Positions 1 to 7,059 of a stretch of 9,078 nt of DNA are shown here, in pieces. The stretch's first letter is position 1, and each line of letters begins with the position of its first letter. The notes below the pieces were generated by a model that did no database searches, was not told the DNA's origin, and saw nothing but the letters and a program-made list of their open reading frames with translations. A program made the translations under genes and the position numbers. The stretch is from Gemmatimonadaceae bacterium (GTDB taxonomy: Bacteria > Latescibacterota > UBA2968 > UBA8231), in the NCBI GenBank assembly GCA_002726335.1, contig PBSR01000230.1, positions 1 through 9,078 on the forward strand. The letters are read 5' to 3'.

Positions 1-1784
1 CGGCGTCCGGACAGGTCGTAGATCTCCATGGTCACAGGCGTTGGTTTGGTCAGTTGCAGAAGGTTGAAGAAGACCTCGAAGTCGTCATTCACAAGATCCC
101 CATTCGGCGTGAAGATCTGGTTGTCGACGAGGATTTCGCCGATCAGCTGTCCTACCTGCTCCCGTGGAATGACGACGGACAGGTCGGACAATTCGGCGAA
201 ATCTCCCGGGCCGAAGTCCGCGGCCTCTCCTGCCTCGAGGCGCTGCGGCACATCTCCTGACGGGGTGTGGTAGGCGCGCGCCGAGAAGGTCGTCCCGAAG
301 CGGAAGACGGGGATGTCGAAGGTGAACTCCAGGACAGTACTGTCACGGCGGATCGGTTCGAAGGTGATGGCGAAACCGTCGCGACGCACATATTCGATGT
401 CAAAGGCGGCCGGCTCGCCGTCGATCGTCATCTCGCGCAGATCTTCGACCAAGGCGTTGGCATCGATCTCGAGGCGGTCGTAGCCGCGGATGGGGCCGGC
501 GGCGCGCAGCAACACCGCGTAGCGGAAGGTGGCCCGCTTCTCGGCCGGCACGCGGCGGGGGAAGACCTCGGCGCGCAGCGTGTCTCCCAGCGGTGGCTGC
601 AGATAATCGAACTCGACCCAGTTGATCTGGCGTGAATCGAACAGCTCGCCTTCGATGTCGACCTGGAACTGCAGGTATCGTCGCTGTCCGGGCGCCGTGA
701 TCAGGGCGCCGCTCTCGGCGGCCTTCCAGGGGCTCCAGTTCTCCTCATCGTCGACGATGACGCCGCGCTGTCGGCGGTTGAGGCCGACCCAGGTCGTCTG
801 ATCGACGATCTGGGTCTCACCAAGCCAGACGCCGACGCTGTCGAGAATCCGCTCCTCGAAGATCAGCGGCGTGTCATCGGTTCCCGTGCGCAGGCGAACC
901 GACGCCGTCGACCGGATATCCCGTCCGATGGCGACTTCGCGCCAGCGGACCGGCCCCAGCGTGGCGCGATCTCCCAGGTCGATCAGGTCCGACAGATAGG
1001 TGGCACGCTCCAGGAAACCGGAGGCATAGACCTCGAATTCGTCGATCTCCCAGGGCACCTGGGTCAACGACTTGAGTTTCACCAGGCGTGTGTACTGTTG
1101 CGGCACATCAATGTCGACGATGGGCGATTCGTTGGCCGTATCCCGGGCCACGAGGATGTCAGGTGAGCGCTGGGCACTGGTCTGCGTGGGGTTGATGAAC
1201 AACTCATAGGCGCGCAGGAAATCATTGTGGAAGGGTGTGCGGGGTGTCTCGACGACGGTGTTGCGAGGATAGAAGCGCACCCGATGTACGCCGATGGGGA
1301 TGCCGAAATCGAGGATCACCCAGATCCCCTGGGGATTCAGCGGTACGACCTGGGTCGGTTTGCGTTCGAAGGCGATGTCGTGGTTGCCGTTCACCGCCTC
1401 GGCCAGCTGCGCCCGGACCACCTTCTTTTCCTCCACCGAGTTGGGAGACCGGATCGATCCCGCCTCTTCGAGCACCCGGGCCGCCACGTTGATCTGTTCA
1501 TCGAAGGACAGGGGGCTGATCCAGCCCGGGCGGTTGGCGAAATCGACGGCGTCGTCAGGCGTATTCGTGGTATCGAGCTTCGGACTGAACAGGGTGCCAC
1601 CCAGCACCAGGGGATCGGTGCCGCCGCCACCGCGGCGCCACGACGTCTCGGTGCCGCCGACACGCAAGGTGCGGACCCGCGTCTGTGCCTCGGCTGATAC
1701 GACGCACAGCAAGAGCAGAACGAGTGCCAGTCCGTGGAGCACCGGCTCCCGCCTCCCAACCCTTCCCATCGCGTGCTTTCCCAT
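1..1784 (-). CDS. Secreted discoidin-like / FlgD-like surface protein (third paralogue, 3' truncated by window edge)
   Basis: The frame is open from the ATG at 1784 to the window edge (594 codons plus two bases), so the C-terminus is missing. Residues 1-33 form a signal peptide: a basic start, a Leu/Val-rich core at about 18-29, and an AEA|Q cleavage site. A discoidin-like beta-sandwich follows, with the LDFG motif at 158-161 and RVR at 168-170. Next comes a module with RTG at 299-301, WSPW at 350-353 and RRYLQ at about 368-372. An accessory beta region covers about 400-540. TPNGD at 559-563 then opens a FlgD-like/CHU_C-like terminal domain that breaks off at about DLSGR. The same order occurs in the products at 7056-8873 and 4546-7059, so these are paralogues. 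The start is uncertain: the ATG at 1769 gives a tidier signal peptide, and the ATG at 1853, which overlaps the upstream stop, is also in frame. The function is unknown; carbohydrate or surface binding is an inference from the discoidin-like fold. Confidence 0.85.
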   Translation of the reverse strand, partial: MGKHAMGRVGRREPVLHGLALVLLLLCVVSAEAQTRVRTLRVGGTETSWRRGGGGTDPLVLGGTLFSPKLDTTNTPDDAVDFANRPGWISPLSFDEQINVAARVLEEAGSIRSPNSVEEKKVVRAQLAEAVNGNHDIAFERKPTQVVPLNPQGIWVILDFGIPIGVHRVRFYPRNTVVETPRTPFHNDFLRAYELFINPTQTSAQRSPDILVARDTANESPIVDIDVPQQYTRLVKLKSLTQVPWEIDEFEVYASGFLERATYLSDLIDLGDRATLGPVRWREVAIGRDIRSTASVRLRTGTDDTPLIFEERILDSVGVWLGETQIVDQTTWVGLNRRQRGVIVDDEENWSPWKAAESGALITAPGQRRYLQFQVDIEGELFDSRQINWVEFDYLQPPLGDTLRAEVFPRRVPAEKRATFRYAVLLRAAGPIRGYDRLEIDANALVEDLREMTIDGEPAAFDIEYVRRDGFAITFEPIRRDSTVLEFTFDIPVFRFGTTFSARAYHTPSGDVPQRLEAGEAADFGPGDFAELSDLSVVIPREQVGQLIGEILVDNQIFTPNGDLVNDDFEVFFNLLQLTKPTPVTMEIYDLSGR

Positions 1785-1873
1785 CACCTCAACCCCGCAT
1801 GCACGGCGCGCCGACCCACCCCGCCGAACCGCTGCCCATCGCGCGCTGCCCATCACCGCAGCCCCGCGTGCAC
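1756..1873. repeat. Imperfect tandem duplication (69-nt offset) spanning a stop/start junction
   Basis: Two copies of about 50 nt lie at roughly 1756-1804 and 1824-1873, offset by 69 nt, with a few substitutions and one single-base indel. On the minus strand each copy encodes VHAGLR followed by TGA, and each contains the TGATG stop/start overlap. The first stop is at 1855-1853 and the second at 1786-1784. Each copy also contains two GATGGG words about 15 nt apart. The offset is 23 codons, so both the end of the upstream gene and the start of the downstream gene keep their frames across the duplication. Confidence 0.8.
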
Positions 1874-4546
1874 GGTCAGGAAGAAGGCGCTGACGCGCTG
1901 GGAGCGGGCGTCGTCGAAGCGTTTGCGGCCGATCTGCAGGCCGACGCGGGTCACCAGCTGGTAACCAAGATAAGCCGACCGGTTCGACAACTGCGCCACC
2001 GTGGTCCAACTGCGGTAGTCATCCTCCACATCTTCGAGCTGGCCATCCAGCAGCCACAGGCGGGACAGCTCGAGACCCAGCTGCAACTCGGTGCTGAAGA
2101 CCTGACGGCCGTAGCGTGGGAAATAGGCGACGGAGGCACTCTCGGCCAGCAGCGGCTGGGTCCAGATGATGAAGGCCATCTGTTCGAGTGTCGTGCCCGA
2201 AGGCAAGCGTCGGCTCGGCGGCCGGTGTTCGCGCCACTCACTTTTCCACCGTGTCTCCAGCACGGACAGACCGACGGGGACCCGCCACTCGGCACGGTCG
2301 ATCCAACCCCGGAAGCCGGAGTCGCGTCGCAGCTCGCGTTCGAGCACGGCCTGGTCACCGTCTCGCTGGCGCATCAGCTGCCAGCGCCCCCGGTGCTCGA
2401 AGCGGACGGCATCCCCGAGTCGGTGCTCCAGGTCGACGTATGACGAATGCAGCCAGGCGTCGTCACCGGAGAGGGGATCGCCCACGTCGCGCATACGCCC
2501 GGCGGAGCCGAAGGGCTGGATCCACATGCGGAGAGGATCGGCGATGTCGTCTCGCACCCAGGCCGCATGCTCCAGCAACCGCAGGCGCAGGGAAGGCGTC
2601 GAGAAATCCCATCGCGCCAGGAAGTAGTCGGCGTCCGTGCGGCCGTCCCCCGAAATCTGTGCGATCCGCTGGCGGCCGACCGTCAGACTCAGGTCGGGGC
2701 CGAGGAAGGCCCGTCCATAGGTGTTGACGCCTCGTTGATCGGTCCGGTACGGATAGTCGGGCAGGTTGTCATTTTCGAAGCGATCGACGGTGCCGTTGTA
2801 GTTCATGTCCATCCCGGGAAGGAACTCGGGACGGTCGGAACGGAAGCGCAGGAAGGGCTCCTCGTAGTCCGGGATCAGATTGTCATTCTGGTTGTGGTCA
2901 TGGAGGAAGTCGGCGTTCTCGTCCAGTCCTGGCCAGGCGACGTCGTTCGACCCGTGCAGGGGGCGATCCCATTCCGGTACGCCGTTGAAATCGTCGTCGT
3001 CCTCGACGAACTCATAACGAGATTCGGTGAAATCGTCGTAGTGGATGTTGCCGAAGCTGCCCATGAGCCAGGTCCCCGTGTCGTAGCCGTCGGCGATGGA
3101 GAAGACCTCGGCATAGAGCTCCCACGGATGCCGTTCGTATCGAGCCTGACCGTAGGTGGCCAGATCCCGTTCGACGACGCGGTGATGGGAGTCGATTCCC
3201 GGGTTTGGGTATTGGCGGTGGCGGCGGCTGGTGACCAGCTCCCCCTGGAAGGAGAAGCCATGCCAGTCGGTGACACTCCAGTCGAGTCCGATGACTTCGG
3301 TGGCGGTGGGCAGGCCATAATCGACGGCGATGACGGTGGCGTTGCTGTTGTCCTGGACGTTGCCAGCGGCCCGCTTCACGGTAAGAAACACGGGTGCGGC
3401 GCGGCGCATCTCGCCGTCGGTCTGCATGTTGGAGGTGGCTTCGATGTGGTAGTCGTTGGCTACCGAGAGCTCGACCCGGACCCGCCGCAGGTCCTCGGTT
3501 TCGACGCCATCAGCGTCGAGGTCCTCCAGATTCCAGGCCAGCACGATGGCTTCGGAGCCATCTGCCGCCAGAGCGCTGCCGCGAGCACTGCCGCCTTCCA
3601 CCGTCGGCAGGAAGCCGATCTCGCGCCCGCGAAGCTCGGTGCCTGCCGTATCGACGAGGACGATATCGTAGTCGAACAGCAACGCCCCGTGGACGCCGTC
3701 TTCGGGAGAATCGTCGCGCAGCCGCACCCACATCGCGTCCAGGTTCTGGTTCTGGATCGTCATCAAGGCGCCGCCGAAGGGGCTGCCGGAGCCGAAGGTC
3801 TCTTTGGTGTTGCCGAAGTGGGCGTTCACATAGGTCGCCCCCATGGCGACCCGCGGGGCGACCGTCCACTCGGCATGCCCGCCGAAGAGGTTGACGAAAT
3901 CCGTACGGTCCGAGGGCAGGGCGGAGGACTGGATCTGGTCACGGTTGGGCATGGAGGGGCGGGCCAGAATCAGCGACCCCTGCAGGTAGTCGTTGGCGCC
4001 ATCGAGACGGAGACCGTTGAACCGCGGCTTGACGAAGGTGAGGGGGGTGAAGACCGTCTCGAGTTGGTCGCCCAGCATCAACCGCATCTCCAGGCCGCCT
4101 CCGCCTTCATCAGCGACCACCAGGCTCCGGAACAGGCCGTTGTACTCGTCACCTTTCCAGATCGAGCTGCCCTTCGGGTGCTCCTGCTCCTGTTGCCACT
4201 CATAGAGCAGCCAGCCACGCTCCACGGGGTGTCCCAGCTGGTCATACCACACCAGGCCCTCGAGCTCCGCCGACACGTAGTAGCGGTAGGCGTCGACGGC
4301 ATAGTTGGACTGGTTGCGGTACCAGGTCGGATCGAAGGTCACCGGAAGGTGCCGGGGCACATACCATTTGTGCATCTCGGGCCGTACGGCATCCAGCTCA
4401 AACCCGGGGGTGATGGCACTACCGGCCAGCTGCGCCCGCCCACCGCCCAGTCCCGTCTCGCCGGGCTGCCCCCATGTCGTGGCCGGCACGCACAGGCCGG
4501 CCACGAGCGCCCCGATCCATGCCCCCCGGACGACGAGTCGGAGCAT
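1853..4546 (-). CDS. Probable outer-membrane beta-barrel protein with calcium-binding Asp/Asn-rich insert
   Basis: An 897-residue protein of a family I do not recognise. Residues 1-26 form a signal peptide (MLRLVVRG, hydrophobic core, cleavage near TTWG|Q). Residues 55-130 are rich in Trp and Tyr. From about 160 to the end, many short alternating polar/hydrophobic stretches, with aromatic residues near their ends, suggest outer-membrane beta-strands; the last is FFLTVHAGLR. The protein lacks the usual terminal Phe, so the barrel call is an inference. Residues 515-600 interrupt this pattern with metal-binding loops: DDDDFNGVPEWD (516-527), HNQNDNLIPDYEE (551-563) and a canonical EF-hand-like DMNYNGTVDRFE (579-590). 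A weaker one, DLDADG, is at 342-347. These resemble thrombospondin type 3 or dockerin calcium loops. It starts with an ATG overlapping the previous stop by one base (TGATG) and has no clear ribosome binding site, so it is probably translated by coupling. It lacks the FlgD-like domain of its neighbours, so it may anchor or export them. Confidence 0.85.
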   Translation of the reverse strand: MLRLVVRGAWIGALVAGLCVPATTWGQPGETGLGGGRAQLAGSAITPGFELDAVRPEMHKWYVPRHLPVTFDPTWYRNQSNYAVDAYRYYVSAELEGLVWYDQLGHPVERGWLLYEWQQEQEHPKGSSIWKGDEYNGLFRSLVVADEGGGGLEMRLMLGDQLETVFTPLTFVKPRFNGLRLDGANDYLQGSLILARPSMPNRDQIQSSALPSDRTDFVNLFGGHAEWTVAPRVAMGATYVNAHFGNTKETFGSGSPFGGALMTIQNQNLDAMWVRLRDDSPEDGVHGALLFDYDIVLVDTAGTELRGREIGFLPTVEGGSARGSALAADGSEAIVLAWNLEDLDADGVETEDLRRVRVELSVANDYHIEATSNMQTDGEMRRAAPVFLTVKRAAGNVQDNSNATVIAVDYGLPTATEVIGLDWSVTDWHGFSFQGELVTSRRHRQYPNPGIDSHHRVVERDLATYGQARYERHPWELYAEVFSIADGYDTGTWLMGSFGNIHYDDFTESRYEFVEDDDDFNGVPEWDRPLHGSNDVAWPGLDENADFLHDHNQNDNLIPDYEEPFLRFRSDRPEFLPGMDMNYNGTVDRFENDNLPDYPYRTDQRGVNTYGRAFLGPDLSLTVGRQRIAQISGDGRTDADYFLARWDFSTPSLRLRLLEHAAWVRDDIADPLRMWIQPFGSAGRMRDVGDPLSGDDAWLHSSYVDLEHRLGDAVRFEHRGRWQLMRQRDGDQAVLERELRRDSGFRGWIDRAEWRVPVGLSVLETRWKSEWREHRPPSRRLPSGTTLEQMAFIIWTQPLLAESASVAYFPRYGRQVFSTELQLGLELSRLWLLDGQLEDVEDDYRSWTTVAQLSNRSAYLGYQLVTRVGLQIGRKRFDDARSQRVSAFFLTVHAGLR

Positions 4547-7059
4547 CAGTAGACTACCGAGAGCGTGCGTACCGCCGAGGTCCCGGAGGCCCCGGCATCT
4601 GTATCGACGCTGACACGGAGCAGGTAGATGCCGGGCACGACCAGTCGACGGTCATCGTCGTACCCGTCCCACAATATCCGGTGCTGGCCGCTGGGGGCAG
4701 GTGGGGTGAAGCTGAGATCTCGAATCCGTCGACCGCTGACGTCGTGAATGGCGACCTGCAACGGTCGTTGGCCCTGCAGTTGGAACAAGGTGATGAGGAT
4801 CTCAGCCTCGTCGCGGACCCCATCACCATTGGGCGTGAACACCGGAGAATCGATCTCCACCGGCGCCAGCAGGGGCAGACCCTCCAATTCGGAGACGACG
4901 ACGAGCTGGTTGCTCGCCACCAGGGACGTGGCGTCGCCTGTGTCGACCTGCTGCGTCCGTCCGTCGTCGTCGTTGATGAGTTCGAGGGCGAAGGTCGTAC
5001 TGGGCAGGAACACGGAGGTGCTGAAGCGGAACTCCAGGATCCTCCCCGAAAGATCCAGGCCGTCCGGTAATTCGAAGCTGACGCCACCGTCGAGCCGCGA
5101 CACCTCGAGAGAACCCGGCCACAGGACCTCGGCCTGATCGAAGCGCAGCTCGTCATCAGAGCCGATACGAACTCCGGTGACATCGATCGGGGCTGAAGCG
5201 CTCGAGCGCAGGGCAATTCGCTGGAATCCCGGGTCGCCAGGTTGGCGTTCCAGCCGCAGGTAGAGGGTGAACTCACGAGCAAGGCCCGGGTCGATGCTCC
5301 GGGTCGGGGTGACCTCTGCCACCGCCAGATCGACGAGGGGGGGGGCCAGTCCGAGCGTGAGGCGGCTGATGGTGGCCGTGCGCAGGGGCTGGAAGGTGCG
5401 CAGCCTCGCCTGCACCAGGGCCATGCTCCGCGGCGACGGGGACTGGAAGGCACGACCTGTCTCCCGATAGGGCTCGCTCCACGTGCTCCAGTCCGAGTCC
5501 GGTACCTCCTCGACGCGGATCGGTCCCTGCTGTTCGTCCGGCAGCCGTTCCCAGAGAGCCTCGGAGATCTCACGGCCGGCCATGTTCAGGTAGTGGGGGA
5601 TCTGGATGAGTCTGTCGCCGGATCGAGTGCGGATTTCAAGCGAGGTCCCCGCCGGTGCTTCACCCTCCCAGGACACGGCCGTTACCATCTGACGGCCATC
5701 GAACTTGATGATCGGTGAGGTCAGGATCACATCCGACACGTACCCCCGACCATACGCCTGGATCTCGCTCAACTTTCCCGCCAGACGGGCGTCGTTGAGC
5801 AGGTTGAGGCGGCGCAGTTCTACGAGGCGAACCGGCTGCGGCGAGAAGGTCTCTTCCACCTCGAGATAGCGCTCGGCGTTGATCTTTTCGTCGAAGGTGG
5901 TCCATTCGAAGTCACCATCGGCGTTCAGCGAGCCGTCAGACAGGCGAATCTGATAGGATGTCAGGGGCGTCCGATCCGTCAGCATGCGGATGCGCTCGAG
6001 CCAGAAACGGGCTCCCAGATCGATGAGCAACTGGTCGCGATCGCGGAAGGGATCGTATTCACGAACGGTCAGCCCCGTGCGCATCAGTCCGTCGGTTACA
6101 AAGCGCCGCACGAGATCGTCGAAGAAGTCACCGGATTCGGCCAGCACGCGCTGGGTCAGTGCAATGATGTTGTCGCCAAGGGCCTCGACCTCGACTTCGG
6201 CCAGGCGGGGACGCTCCTTCCGATAATAGCGTACCGGTCCCTGCTGCTCGAGGGACAGCTGCAGGTAGCTCTCGCGCAACACGGGGATCTCGCGACCGAT
6301 GACGGTGACCCGGAAGTAGTCGATGGCGCCACGATCCTGTTCGGGCAGACGGAAGTAGGCCAGTCGGTCCACCTCCTCGGCGCGGGGGCCATCGGTGCCC
6401 AGCAGATCGACGCGGACGAACTGCACCGGCTCGCCTTCGATACCGTCGGGTACCGGACGTCGCGGGGCCAGGTCAAAAACGAACTCCCGCTGGTCCTTGT
6501 TCGGCGCCGCCACCTGCCCGGCGCGCTGGAACAGCAGGGTCCGCTTGCGGCCGAAGGACTCGGTGCCATCGGCCACCAGCACGCGGAACATCAGAAACGG
6601 GTCGCCGGAGTCAGCGAAGCGCAGGCGGATCCGGCGGGCGACGACGGTACGGCCCAGGTCGATCTCGACCCAGGCAGAGCCGAGGTTCTCCGTATCGGGC
6701 TCCCACCATGTGCTCAGGTCGCCATCGGCGACAAAGGCTGCGGTGAGAGAATCGGCACGATTGCCGTAGGCGCTGATGCCGCCGATGGTGGTGTCCCCAT
6801 CGGCGACATTAACAAACTCCCCGGCATTGGCCACAGCGTCGATATCGGCGCGGATGAACCGCGGGCGGACAGTGCCCACCGAGTCGACGATGCGGGTGCC
6901 GTCACCAGCCTCCCAGGCACGCCAGTGGCTGGCTGTCTCGACGACGACCAGGTCCGGTTCCGAGCGGTATCCCCTGGCTTCGAGAATGACACTCTGCGGC
7001 TGGGCGAGAGCACCGGTTACGGCGCAAAGCACCGCCAGCAGACAGACAGGGAGTGTCAA
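4546..7059 (-). CDS. Secreted protein with two discoidin-like domains and FlgD-like C-terminal domain
   Basis: An 837-residue protein, the largest of the three paralogues. The TTG at 7059 is the only usual start before an in-frame stop upstream. It overlaps the previous gene by 4 nt (TTGA) and has GGGAG 7 nt upstream. The signal peptide is residues 1-19 (ALA|Q) and is unusual in lacking basic residues near the N-terminus. The first discoidin-like domain (about 95-290) has ADGDLSTWWEP at 111-121, IDLG at 133-136 and RIR at 143-145. The second (about 300-440) has IDLG at 346-349 and RIR at 356-358. A module follows with RTRSG at 477-481, LPDEQQGP at 506-513 and WSTW at 524-527. The C-terminal domain begins with FTPNGDGVRD (741-750), contains ILWDG (795-799) and ends in SVVY. 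A run of nine C residues lies at 5337-5345. It is probably exported and surface-attached; its ligand is unknown. Confidence 0.88.
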   Translation of the reverse strand: MTLPVCLLAVLCAVTGALAQPQSVILEARGYRSEPDLVVVETASHWRAWEAGDGTRIVDSVGTVRPRFIRADIDAVANAGEFVNVADGDTTIGGISAYGNRADSLTAAFVADGDLSTWWEPDTENLGSAWVEIDLGRTVVARRIRLRFADSGDPFLMFRVLVADGTESFGRKRTLLFQRAGQVAAPNKDQREFVFDLAPRRPVPDGIEGEPVQFVRVDLLGTDGPRAEEVDRLAYFRLPEQDRGAIDYFRVTVIGREIPVLRESYLQLSLEQQGPVRYYRKERPRLAEVEVEALGDNIIALTQRVLAESGDFFDDLVRRFVTDGLMRTGLTVREYDPFRDRDQLLIDLGARFWLERIRMLTDRTPLTSYQIRLSDGSLNADGDFEWTTFDEKINAERYLEVEETFSPQPVRLVELRRLNLLNDARLAGKLSEIQAYGRGYVSDVILTSPIIKFDGRQMVTAVSWEGEAPAGTSLEIRTRSGDRLIQIPHYLNMAGREISEALWERLPDEQQGPIRVEEVPDSDWSTWSEPYRETGRAFQSPSPRSMALVQARLRTFQPLRTATISRLTLGLAPPLVDLAVAEVTPTRSIDPGLAREFTLYLRLERQPGDPGFQRIALRSSASAPIDVTGVRIGSDDELRFDQAEVLWPGSLEVSRLDGGVSFELPDGLDLSGRILEFRFSTSVFLPSTTFALELINDDDGRTQQVDTGDATSLVASNQLVVVSELEGLPLLAPVEIDSPVFTPNGDGVRDEAEILITLFQLQGQRPLQVAIHDVSGRRIRDLSFTPPAPSGQHRILWDGYDDDRRLVVPGIYLLRVSVDTDAGASGTSAVRTLSVVY
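5337..5345 (-). repeat. Nine-base homopolymer (C9 on the coding strand) inside a coding region
   Basis: The plus strand shows nine consecutive G residues, read as C9 in the gene at 4546-7059, where it encodes part of LAPPLVD around residue 574. The frame is intact with nine. Gain or loss of one base would shift the frame and remove the accessory beta region and the FlgD-like terminal domain. Confidence 0.9.

Noticed and set aside
1227..1697. Plus-strand open frames at 1227-1697, 4474-5070 and 7053-7754.
   Set aside because: Each is codon-registered opposite a well supported minus-strand gene with conserved motifs, so the same explanation applies.
1785..1853. An N-terminal extension of the last gene starting at the ATG at 1853.
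   Set aside because: It is in frame and overlaps the upstream stop, but it adds 23 residues rich in Arg and Ala (MGSARWAAVRRGG...) ahead of an already complete signal peptide. It remains possible, so it is noted under the repeat rather than adopted.
2447..4552. A 701-codon open frame on the plus strand opposite the 897-residue gene.
   Set aside because: It is in exact codon register with the minus-strand gene, so its stops would need TTA, CTA or TCA codons in the real gene, which are rare at this GC content. Its product is rich in Val, Gly and Asp with no domain, signal or binding site logic.
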